Assembly (NCBI GenBank): GCA_001777455.1
Contig: MFDZ01000063.1
Coordinates: 8,639-14,061 of the forward strand
Direction: 5' to 3'
From: Candidatus Daviesbacteria bacterium RIFCSPLOWO2_02_FULL_41_8
GTDB taxonomy: Bacteria; Patescibacteriota; Microgenomatia; Daviesbacterales; UBA10151
Length of the DNA stretch: 5,423 nt
Shown: piece by piece, positions 1 through 4,267 of the stretch
Position numbering within the stretch: the stretch's first letter is position 1
Layout: the number at the start of each line of letters is the position of its first letter
Notes under the pieces: model-generated
What the model was told of the DNA's origin: nothing
Database searches by the model: none
The model's input: the letters and a program-made list of their open reading frames with translations, nothing else
Made by a program: the position numbers and the translations under genes

Positions 1-1
1 G

Positions 2-886
2 TCCATAGGAATAGTTAATGACAATACGGCGGATTTAACCAAGAAACTGCTTGAAAGCATTTTTAGTATGGATTCCGGCTTTCGCCGGAATGACATGGAG
101 GTAATAGTCCTGGATAATGGCAATATTGATCCCTGCAAAGAAAAGATTAAAGAATTCATGTCCAAAATTAAATATCTGACGAACGCAGAAAATGAAGGCT
201 TTTCCAAGGGTTACAACAAAACAATTAAATATTCGTTGGGCGAGTATTATTTAATGCTTAATTCAGATATAGAAGTTTTAAATGGTGGTCTTTCGGAACT
301 AATCAAAGCGGAAGACGATTTTCATGGCAAGGCCGTTTTGGGTGGGCAGTTGCTTTTTCCTGACCTGACTGATCAGGATTCCGCATTTAACCTACCTACC
401 TTAACTGGGGCGTTTAAGGAATATTTTTTGCAGGAAAAGGGGTCGTACTTTATGTATCGTCCCTGTTCACCTGGGAGGAGTCCAAGCCCTCCTGGGAGTC
501 ATTTAGACTCCCGTCCTCTGGATCCTCCCAGGTGGTTGCCGGCAGAGGGATTGGTAATGGCGTGTTTTTTAATTCCGAAGCAAATTATTAATAAGGCTGG
601 CCTTTTGGATGAAGGAACCTTTATCTTTTTTGAAGATATTGAATATTGCCGGCGGCTAAAACAATTCGGGGTACCGGTTTATTTTGTCCCGGCGGCCAGA
701 TTCATTCACCACCACGGCGCTTCTACCAAAGGCATTGGTCAGGAAAAAGCCAATGAGCGCTTAATTGAAGCCTCAAAGCACTATCATGGTAAATTTTATT
801 ACAATTTACTAACTTTCGTATTGAGGATAGGCCAGAAACTTGGCCGGGTAAAAACTCCGGAGTCCCGTTGGACAAAAGAGTCTTGA
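2..886 (+). CDS. GT2 family glycosyltransferase, 5'-truncated by window edge
   Basis: Family 2 (GT-A fold) glycosyltransferase, expected to transfer a sugar from a nucleotide-sugar donor to an envelope polysaccharide or glycolipid at the inner face of the membrane. The frame is open from base 2, so the real start lies upstream; 294 residues are visible. The ATG at 68 is not the start because it belongs to an inserted repeat, and the N-terminal GT2 strand (residues 1-22, with VNDNTADL) precedes it. Motifs: strand plus Asp EVIVLDNGN (33-41), NEGFSKGYN, the DxD-equivalent NSD (87-89), and the acceptor-side block FFEDIEYCRRL with ED at 211-212, followed by HHHGAS (236 on). Two palindromic sequences are translated within it: residues 23-31, and about 156-177, a Pro/Ser/Arg-rich stretch unlike its surroundings. 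Both lie in loops that vary in this family, so the fold may survive. The donor sugar cannot be deduced. The family call is secure. Confidence 0.9.
   Translation, partial: SIGIVNDNTADLTKKLLESIFSMDSGFRRNDMEVIVLDNGNIDPCKEKIKEFMSKIKYLTNAENEGFSKGYNKTIKYSLGEYYLMLNSDIEVLNGGLSELIKAEDDFHGKAVLGGQLLFPDLTDQDSAFNLPTLTGAFKEYFLQEKGSYFMYRPCSPGRSPSPPGSHLDSRPLDPPRWLPAEGLVMACFLIPKQIINKAGLLDEGTFIFFEDIEYCRRLKQFGVPVYFVPAARFIHHHGASTKGIGQEKANERLIEASKHYHGKFYYNLLTFVLRIGQKLGRVKTPESRWTKES
68..94 (+). repeat. 27-bp palindromic dispersed-type repeat inserted in frame in the glycosyltransferase
   Basis: Perfect inverted repeat ATTCCGGC (72-79), loop TTTC, GCCGGAAT (84-91). The 4-bp word ATGG occurs at 68-71 and again at 95-98, exactly 27 bases apart, as expected for an insertion that is a multiple of three. 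It encodes MDSGFRRND between two GT2 segments. The form resembles the very widespread bacterial repeat with core GATTCCCGC-TTTC-GCGGGAATGAC, here with CCGG arms. That resemblance is from memory; the copy number in this genome is unknown. Confidence 0.75.
468..534 (+). repeat. 67-bp compound palindrome translated inside the glycosyltransferase
   Basis: The outer arms are perfect 12-mers: CACCTGGGAGGA (468-479) against TCCTCCCAGGTG (523-534). The stem continues, after a bulged G480, with TCCA (481-484) against TGGA (519-522). An inner hairpin GGGAGTC-ATTTA-GACTCCC sits at 494-512. G+C is 41 of 67 bases, clearly above the flanks. The reading frame passes through without a stop, encoding a Pro/Ser/Arg-rich stretch. 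It looks like a small palindromic mobile or dispersed element rather than native coding sequence. I cannot name the family. Confidence 0.75.
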
Positions 887-911
887 TCTATTCGATTTCA
901 CTCAGGATCAA
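883..911 (+). repeat. Degenerate dispersed repeat overlapping the glycosyltransferase stop codon
   Basis: TTGATC (883-888) and GATCAA (906-911) form a 6-bp inverted repeat around TATTCGATTTCACTCAG. The core resembles a decayed copy of the common bacterial repeat CTTCGACTTCGCTCAGGA. It contains the TGA stop (884-886), so the end of the glycosyltransferase may be set by the repeat. No U-tract follows, so it is not called a terminator. Confidence 0.4.
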
Positions 912-931
912 TACTAAACTAAGTTGAAGTA

Positions 932-960
932 TTGACAGATGGCCTGGTTTGGTTTACGTT
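932..960 (+). promoter_or_regulatory. Possible promoter of the DoxX-like gene
   Basis: A perfect -35 TTGACA (932-937) is followed by a 17-bp spacer and TACGTT (955-960), which keeps only the TAnnnT positions of a -10 box. The expected transcript start is about 967, exactly at an in-frame GTG. The weak -10 keeps confidence low. Confidence 0.35.
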
Positions 961-1407
961 TATTGTGTGGGATCGTTACTTCTTATTCTTTTATCTGTTG
1001 GTATCCTTTGGCTGCGTAGCAGTTTTGGAAAATTTTCCTCTGGCGCTTTTGTAAATAATCTGGGCGCCACTTTAACTAAAACAGCTGAGAAAAATCCTTA
1101 CCCCTGGTTTAAAGAATTTTTAAACTCGGTGGCAATTCCGAATTCAGTGCTTTTCGGCAATTTAGTTATTTGGGGGGAACTTTTAAGCGCTATTGCTATC
1201 ACTGCCGGAGCAATTTTAATGCTGATCAATCCCCACCCGGCCAAATTAGTTGTTTTAATTCTGATTTTAGGCCTTATCGGCGGAATGCTTTTGAATATAA
1301 CTTTCTGGTTGGGATTTGGTTACACCAGCCCATCTACAGATGCCTTAAACTTACTGATGGCTGTGGTACAAATCATCGGCATAGTTGTTCTCCTCAAAAA
1401 CCTCTAA
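949..1407 (+). CDS. DoxX-like four-helix membrane protein
   Basis: Integral membrane protein of the DoxX/DoxD-like (thiosulfate:quinone oxidoreductase small-subunit-like) superfamily. The precise role is unknown; relatives are linked to quinone or redox functions in the membrane. Four hydrophobic segments lie at about residues 2-22, 67-93, 98-124 and 131-152. Family-typical stretches are visible: WLRSSFGKF, then KNPYPWFKEFLNSVAIPNS, WGELLSAIAI, GGMLLNITFWLGFGYTSPSTDALNLLM. Length (152 residues) is normal. The start is uncertain: TTG 949 gives a full first helix, while GTG 967 (146 residues) matches a possible leaderless promoter at 932-960. An ATG at 939 is in another frame (reading LRLLCG, DoxX-like) and stops at 1017, so an N-terminal frameshift cannot be excluded. 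No Shine-Dalgarno is seen. It converges on the GAF gene with only 27 bp between stop codons. Confidence 0.85.
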   Translation: MVYVYCVGSLLLILLSVGILWLRSSFGKFSSGAFVNNLGATLTKTAEKNPYPWFKEFLNSVAIPNSVLFGNLVIWGELLSAIAITAGAILMLINPHPAKLVVLILILGLIGGMLLNITFWLGFGYTSPSTDALNLLMAVVQIIGIVVLLKNL

Positions 1408-1434
1408 GAATGCAATTCGCAACTATGATTGTGT

Positions 1435-1935
1435 TTATGAAGGTTGTTTCAAGTTAATTTCCTTTTCAGCAAGTTTTGCGAAGTTCAGTAAATCAGATAT
1501 ATCTTTCTCATTGAAACTGCGGGGTTTATTGTCTTTAATACAAAATACCCCAACCGGTTGATTGGTTAAACTCTCATGCAAGGCAACACCAGCATAAAAA
1601 CGGATATATGGAGGGCCGACAACATATGGATTATCTAGAAATCGCGGATCTTTTTTAGTGTCTTCAACAACAAAAATCTCTTTTTGCGCCAGCGCATGCC
1701 CACAAAATGAGATGTCGCGGGGACCTTCTTGAGCGGTTTCAATTCCTGTGCGAGATTTGAACCACTCGCGATCCTTATCGATTAAAGTGATCGATGATAA
1801 CATGACATTAAATCTTCGTCTTGCTTCATCTGTGATATTGTCAAATCGTGCATCCGAAGGGGTATCCAGCAACCCCAGTTCATAAAGAGCATCCAATCGT
1901 GCTTGTTCGTCTGCGAGAATAGGCGTTTTAATCAT
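1435..1935 (-). CDS. Stand-alone GAF-domain protein
   Basis: Soluble GAF domain of the type usually found at the N-terminus of bacterial diguanylate cyclases and sensor histidine kinases. Here it is alone, in 166 residues. The hallmark order is intact: an N-terminal helix with E-x-x-RL-x-AL and LLDTPSDARFDNIT (10-35), DREWFKSRTG (55-64), SFCGHAL (76-82), DPRFLDNP (96-103), IRFYAGVAL (111-119), GVFCIKD (129-135) and PRSF. Nothing follows the domain except a short helix, so there is no kinase, GGDEF or DNA-binding output. It may act as a separate ligand sensor that pairs with another protein, or it may be a remnant of a larger sensor. The ligand cannot be read from sequence. ATG 1935 is preceded by a plausible promoter and no Shine-Dalgarno. 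The preserved motifs argue against decay. Confidence 0.88.
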   Translation of the reverse strand: MIKTPILADEQARLDALYELGLLDTPSDARFDNITDEARRRFNVMLSSITLIDKDREWFKSRTGIETAQEGPRDISFCGHALAQKEIFVVEDTKKDPRFLDNPYVVGPPYIRFYAGVALHESLTNQPVGVFCIKDNKPRSFNEKDISDLLNFAKLAEKEINLKQPS

Positions 1936-1946
1936 TTAGTGCATAC

Positions 1947-1975
1947 AGTGTAAATTATTTTTATTGTTGACGCAA
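1947..1975 (-). promoter_or_regulatory. Candidate promoter of the GAF gene
   Basis: Read on the minus strand: -35 TTGCGT (1975-1970), 17-bp spacer, -10 TACACT (1952-1947). The predicted start is near 1940, only about five bases before ATG 1935. Match quality is moderate (3/6 and 4/6). Confidence 0.4.
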
Positions 1976-1988
1976 TAGATAAGACATC

Positions 1989-2018
1989 TTGCTTTTTATG
2001 ATCTTTTCCGGATATTAT
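1989..2018 (+). promoter_or_regulatory. Candidate promoter of the coiled-coil gene
   Basis: TTGCTT (1989-1994), 18-bp spacer, TATTAT (2013-2018, 5/6 match). The predicted start is near 2025, giving a leader of about 47 bases that contains both hairpins and the Shine-Dalgarno described for 2025-2070. Confidence 0.45.
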
Positions 2019-2024
2019 AGTTAT

Positions 2025-2070
2025 TCACTTAGAGTGATTAACTCGCAAGGTTCTCACGAAGTGAGGTTCT
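2025..2070 (+). promoter_or_regulatory. Structured leader with a hairpin over the ribosome-binding site
   Basis: Hairpin 1 is TCACT-TAG-AGTGA (2025-2037). Hairpin 2 is CTCAC-GAA-GTGAG (2053-2065); its right arm overlaps the Shine-Dalgarno GAGG (2063-2066), which sits five bases before ATG 2072. The left arm of hairpin 1 extended by one base (TCACTT, 2025-2030) is also complementary to AAGTGA (2059-2064), so the two hairpins could exchange partners. The word AGGTTCT is repeated at 2048-2054 and 2064-2070. The structure is visible; a regulatory role is inferred. Confidence 0.4.
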
Positions 2071-2071
2071 T

Positions 2072-2521
2072 ATGGATGACCAAGCAGTAGAAGTAATACC
2101 AGAGACCACTTCCGAAAACGACGCAGTTTTGCTTGCCCGGATTGAGGAGATGATAAAAACTCATCTGGCTCAAATTGACTCACTCGCAGAAGAAATTACT
2201 AAATATAAAGATATGGTGGATGATGTCCTGGCAAATGATGAGACTTATCAGGAGCATGATAAGCTAGCCAAAGAAGCCGCCAGAGTTAAATCTAATACTA
2301 AAAAAGAAATAATGAAAAGGGTTGATGTGGCAGATTTTGCCAATAAATTAAAATCCCTAAAGTCAGAACAAAAAGAACTTAAAGGCGGCCTGTCTGATTA
2401 TCTTCGTGAGTATCAAAGGTTGTCAGGATCAAATCAAATTGAAGGTGAAGACGGAGAATTCCGGGAAATTGTCTTTGTAGCAAAGTTGGTCAAAAGATCT
2501 CCCCAATTCAAACCCCGCTAA
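2072..2521 (+). CDS. Coiled-coil protein of unknown function
   Basis: Protein of 149 residues that I do not recognise. It is highly charged and almost entirely helical in appearance. Heptad-like Leu/Ile spacing runs from about residue 16 to 52 (LLARIEEMIKTHLAQIDSLA) and again from about 65 to 118 (KLKSLKSEQKELKGGLSDYL), separated by a Lys/Arg-rich part. A short non-helical tail (about 122-149) holds an acidic loop, EGEDGEF, and a likely strand, REIVFVAKLV, ending in basic residues. There is no signal peptide, membrane segment or cysteine, so it is probably cytoplasmic. It is the only gene here with an evident Shine-Dalgarno (GAGG, 2063-2066), which supports ATG 2072. It is divergent from the GAF gene and just upstream of tRNA-Tyr. 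Coding status is well supported by length and composition; function is unknown. Confidence 0.8.
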   Translation: MDDQAVEVIPETTSENDAVLLARIEEMIKTHLAQIDSLAEEITKYKDMVDDVLANDETYQEHDKLAKEAARVKSNTKKEIMKRVDVADFANKLKSLKSEQKELKGGLSDYLREYQRLSGSNQIEGEDGEFREIVFVAKLVKRSPQFKPR

Positions 2522-2546
2522 AGTAGTGGTAAGTTTATTTCCAGCT

Positions 2547-2555
2547 TGGTATAAT
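2547..2555 (+). promoter_or_regulatory. Extended -10 promoter of tRNA-Tyr
   Basis: TGG plus TATAAT (2550-2555, perfect -10) forms an extended -10 element. The -35 region, around TGGTAA at 2527-2532, is weak. The predicted start is about 2562, one or two bases before the mature tRNA 5' end, so the precursor would have almost no 5' leader. Confidence 0.6.
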
Positions 2556-2563
2556 TTAGCCTA

Positions 2564-2646
2564 CCGGAGGTGGCAGAGTGGTTAAATGCTCCAGACTGTA
2601 AATCTGGCGGGGTAACCCTACGAAGGTTCGATCCCTTCCCTCCGGA
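2564..2646 (+). tRNA. tRNA-Tyr (anticodon GUA)
   Basis: Complete class II tRNA cloverleaf. Acceptor CCGGAGG (2564-2570) pairs with CCTCCGG (2639-2645). U8 is at 2571. The D arm is 2573-2589 with GG at 2580-2581. The anticodon stem CCAGA/TCTGG encloses loop CTGTAAA, with anticodon GTA at 2598-2600. A long variable arm holds GGG-TAA-CCC. The T stem GAAGG/CCTTC encloses TTCGATC. The discriminator is A2646, followed by CAG, so CCA is not encoded and must be added by the CCA-adding enzyme. The long variable arm is the bacterial type for Tyr. The first acceptor pair is C1:G72, whereas bacterial tRNA-Tyr normally has G1:C72. All seven acceptor pairs are Watson-Crick and U8 fixes the register. Confidence 0.96.
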
Positions 2647-2707
2647 CAGTGAAGTAGAACAAAGTTCACTGCACTGCTGTAAAGTGATCTTCGATCTACT
2701 TTACAGC
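2647..2707 (+). repeat. Two strong inverted repeats between tRNA-Tyr and the GIY-YIG gene, with alternative pairing
   Basis: Hairpin A is CAGTGAA (2647-2653) with TTCACTG (2665-2671). Hairpin B is GCTGTAAAGTGATC (2676-2689), loop TTC, then GATC (2693-2696), bulged T2697, and ACTTTACAGC (2698-2707): 14 pairs in all. The left part of A (2647-2658) can instead pair with 2695-2706, with ten Watson-Crick pairs, one wobble and one mismatch, which would exclude both hairpins. No U-tract follows, so a standard intrinsic terminator is not supported. The right arm of B contains the -35 box of the GIY-YIG promoter, so B could also be a DNA operator. Confidence 0.6.
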
Positions 2708-2727
2708 CATTAATGTTTCTTTAGAAT
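2700..2727 (+). promoter_or_regulatory. Promoter of the GIY-YIG gene
   Basis: TTTACA (2700-2705, 5/6), 16-bp spacer, TAGAAT (2722-2727, 5/6). The predicted start is near 2734, about ten bases before ATG 2744, with no Shine-Dalgarno in that leader. The -35 box lies inside the right arm of the palindrome at 2676-2707. Confidence 0.6.
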
Positions 2728-2743
2728 CAAATAGAAACAACAA

Positions 2744-3025
2744 ATGTCTAAACTTCAGCATTGTGTTTATGTTCTTTTAAGTCTTAAGGATCACAAGTTA
2801 TATATTGGTTCCACTTCAGACCTGAAAAGAAGATTAACTGAACATTTTCATGGAGAGTTCAAAGCAACTGCTTACAGAAGACCGTTTAAATTGATTTTTT
2901 GTGAATACTTCATATCCAAAAAAGACGCTTTAAGAAGAGAAAAGTATTTTAAAACTACTGCAGGCAAAAAGGGGTTAAGATTAATAACCAGGGAAAGCCT
3001 AATTGAATTATCCAATCAAATCTAA
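2744..3025 (+). CDS. Small GIY-YIG domain protein (putative endonuclease)
   Basis: Single-domain GIY-YIG protein of 93 residues, the usual length of the YhbQ-like group. The first motif strand is VYVLL (8-12), where YVL stands for GIY. The second is LYIG (19-22), followed by S-T-S-D-L-K-R-R-L-T-E-H with Arg30 and His34, and the presumed metal-binding Glu66 in ALRREKYFKT (62-71). Members of the fold cleave DNA through one divalent metal ion; the role of the short stand-alone forms is poorly defined, and they are often found in several copies in Patescibacteria and other genomes. Its own promoter overlaps a palindrome after tRNA-Tyr. There is no DNA-binding extension and no intron or transposase nearby, so calling it a homing enzyme would go too far. 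Confidence 0.9.
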   Translation: MSKLQHCVYVLLSLKDHKLYIGSTSDLKRRLTEHFHGEFKATAYRRPFKLIFCEYFISKKDALRREKYFKTTAGKKGLRLITRESLIELSNQI

Positions 3026-3054
3026 GACCAAGATGTCTCTAGTATCATTTATAG

Positions 3055-3101
3055 GATATCTTCAGATATAGTTTGATATAGTAACTTCTTTGGGATATAC
3101 T
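3055..3101 (+). promoter_or_regulatory. Promoter of the methyltransferase-like gene with phased GATAT repeats
   Basis: TTGATA (3073-3078, 5/6), 17-bp spacer, TATACT (3096-3101, 5/6): a strong sigma70-type promoter. The predicted start is 3107-3109, that is, at ATG 3108, so the mRNA would be leaderless. GATAT occurs at 3055, 3065, 3075 and 3094, spaced 10, 10 and 19 bases. This places the copies on roughly one face of the helix across the promoter, like operator repeats. Confidence 0.6.
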
Positions 3102-3107
3102 TGCTTC

Positions 3108-3773
3108 ATGTTTGAAGCGAAATCTATCAGAACAATAGACTATTCAGAAGGACAAAAGCCACCACCTGTATTTGAAACCCAAACTAGACAAGTATTTTGG
3201 GAAGCATTTCACGAATGGTTTATCTATACACCGTTTACTAGAAATCTGGCGCGTACTTACATTCCAAGTTATCAAGCGATATCAGAATCCGAACACCGTT
3301 ATCCCGTTGACATATATTTAGATTTCAAAAGTTTTAATGTAATAGTTCACCCTTTAGCAGAACAACTTAAATGGATTTTCACAGCTGCAGGAGGTAACAT
3401 TGTTGGTAAGAGGATTTTAGATCTAGGTTGTGGTTCAAATGGTAATACCATAGATTCAAAGGAGTTTGGTGCTCTTTTTCGCCCGTGGTTGTGTAGAACT
3501 CTTTTAGAACTAGGAGCAGAACCTATTGGTGTAGATTTCGGAGATCTTAACGGAGAAAAATTCGAAGCTCATTCAAGAGATCTTTCATTGCCCGAATCGT
3601 TGAATTTTGTACCGGATGATTCTGTAGATATTATCCACTCTAGAGCATTGCATACATCACCCCAACTTTCAGAACTTCGAGTAGAATCAGGTCATCTCAT
3701 GGAGATTCTGAATCCTCAAATAATGAGAATTCTTAAGCCACAAGGGGTATTTTTATTCTCAAAGGATTTTTAA
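3108..3773 (+). CDS. SAM-dependent methyltransferase-like protein, short C-terminus
   Basis: Class I (Rossmann-fold) methyltransferase-like protein, 221 residues from ATG 3108. This start is preferred over TTG 3090 because the promoter ends seven bases before it. Residues 1-97 are an N-terminal region with many aromatics that I do not recognise. Motif I is ILDLGCGSNG (103-112), the SAM-binding loop. The acidic end of strand 2 is GVDFGD (141-146). Strand 4 is SVDIIHSRAL (172-181), and the post-motif region is ILKPQGVFLF (208-217). Between motifs I and II lies FRPWLCRTLLELGA, known to me from other uncharacterised methyltransferases. The protein ends at strand 5; the usual strand 6/7 hairpin is missing, so it may be truncated or may need a partner. 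The substrate is unknown. The sequence is A+T-rich compared with the PBP and glycosyltransferase genes. Confidence 0.8.
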   Translation: MFEAKSIRTIDYSEGQKPPPVFETQTRQVFWEAFHEWFIYTPFTRNLARTYIPSYQAISESEHRYPVDIYLDFKSFNVIVHPLAEQLKWIFTAAGGNIVGKRILDLGCGSNGNTIDSKEFGALFRPWLCRTLLELGAEPIGVDFGDLNGEKFEAHSRDLSLPESLNFVPDDSVDIIHSRALHTSPQLSELRVESGHLMEILNPQIMRILKPQGVFLFSKDF

Positions 3774-3867
3774 ACTTAATTAATCTTACTTTTCTTGTAT
3801 AAACTATAGCTTTTTTGACAAAATATTCTATATAAAATCAAACATGGGCGTATTTTTGTAAATCAGC

Positions 3868-3895
3868 ATTTCGTCCTGAGGCATCAGGCTCAAAA
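3868..3895 (+). repeat. Possible decayed dispersed repeat in the intergenic region
   Basis: CCTGA-GGCA-TCAGG forms a small inverted repeat, followed by CTCAAAAAGG. The block resembles a degenerate copy of the widespread bacterial repeat ATCCTGAGGCGCAGCCGAAGG. The rest of 3774-3923 is A+T-rich, with no ORF, no convincing promoter and no hairpin plus U-tract terminator. Confidence 0.3.
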
Positions 3896-3923
3896 AGGTT
3901 CGCATATCGCTAATTAGGTAGAC

Positions 3924-4187
3924 TCACAAAGCTGGGTCATGTTCTTCGTCAATCTTCTCCATGATTTCCCAAGCCAAATGCCTTTGTCCAATCTCCTCCA
4001 TGTCTCTGAATCTGGTCCTGGCTACTCTACTAACTCCTGTAATTAAACAATCCATATCGAATATCATCGCCCCTGAATCAAATCGCGGAGCACCGGTCTG
4101 GCTTTGTATTGTCAGTAGTTCACTTAATAGAGTATAACTTCTAGTTAGGGCATCCACCTTTTGTGACAGGTTACTCAATTGTTCCAT
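3924..4187 (-). CDS. Small protein of unknown function, divergent from the PBP gene
   Basis: 87 residues from ATG 4187. The frame also opens from a TTG at 4208, but a near-perfect promoter places the transcript start at about 4189, which makes 4187 the likely start. I do not recognise the protein. The N-terminal third is a predicted amphipathic helix (LSNLSQKVDALTRSYTLLSE, residues 4-23). A short middle part reads GAPRFDSGAMIFDMDCLI, followed by a charged helix RFRDMEEIGQRHLAWEIMEKIDEE ending near the C-terminus (59-82). It has one cysteine, no signal peptide and no membrane helix, so it is probably cytoplasmic. The gene stands alone and is transcribed away from the PBP gene; their promoters lie within 65 bp. 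The coding call rests on the promoter fit and protein-like composition, not on homology. Confidence 0.6.
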   Translation of the reverse strand: MEQLSNLSQKVDALTRSYTLLSELLTIQSQTGAPRFDSGAMIFDMDCLITGVSRVARTRFRDMEEIGQRHLAWEIMEKIDEEHDPAL

Positions 4188-4195
4188 AAATGTGA

Positions 4196-4225
4196 ATTCT
4201 AGCTTCAAAATATAAATAATGTCAA
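4196..4225 (-). promoter_or_regulatory. Strong promoter of the small unknown gene
   Basis: Read on the minus strand: TTGACA (4225-4220, perfect), 18-bp spacer, TAGAAT (4201-4196, 5/6). Eight bases separate the -10 from ATG 4187, so the predicted start is one or two bases before the start codon. There is no Shine-Dalgarno. Confidence 0.65.
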
Positions 4226-4250
4226 TATCAAATATCCTAACACCAAATTC

Positions 4251-4259
4251 TGCTATAAT
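4251..4259 (+). promoter_or_regulatory. Extended -10 promoter of the class A PBP gene
   Basis: TGC plus TATAAT (4254-4259) is a perfect extended -10. No good -35 is seen at the usual distance (around AATATC, 4231-4236). The predicted start is about 4266, two bases before ATG 4268, so the mRNA is probably leaderless. It lies back to back with the promoter at 4196-4225. Confidence 0.65.
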
Positions 4260-4267
4260 CTCTATAT

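Noticed and set aside
68..70. ATG as start of the glycosyltransferase
   Set aside because: It lies in the inserted palindrome, and conserved GT2 sequence is present upstream in the same frame.
1170..1457. Open frame on the + strand encoding 95 residues
   Set aside because: It overlaps the DoxX-like gene in another frame and has no protein-like features; it is a shadow.
2647..2707. Intrinsic terminator of tRNA-Tyr
   Set aside because: The stems are strong but neither is followed by a U-tract.
2744..3773. Restriction-modification system formed by the GIY-YIG protein and the methyltransferase
   Set aside because: The GIY-YIG protein is the generic short type, the methyltransferase lacks a DNA-target motif such as DPPY/NPPY and a specificity domain, and each gene has its own promoter.
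3815..3861. Perfect TTGACA (3815-3820) followed by TATAAA and a tiny frame ATG 3844 to TAA 3861
   Set aside because: The spacer is only 10 bp, there is no other -10 at a usable distance, and the frame is five codons.
3889..3898. AAGGTTCG matching part of the tRNA-Tyr T arm, as a possible attachment site
   Set aside because: The match is eight to nine bases only, does not include the tRNA 3' end, and no integrase is present.
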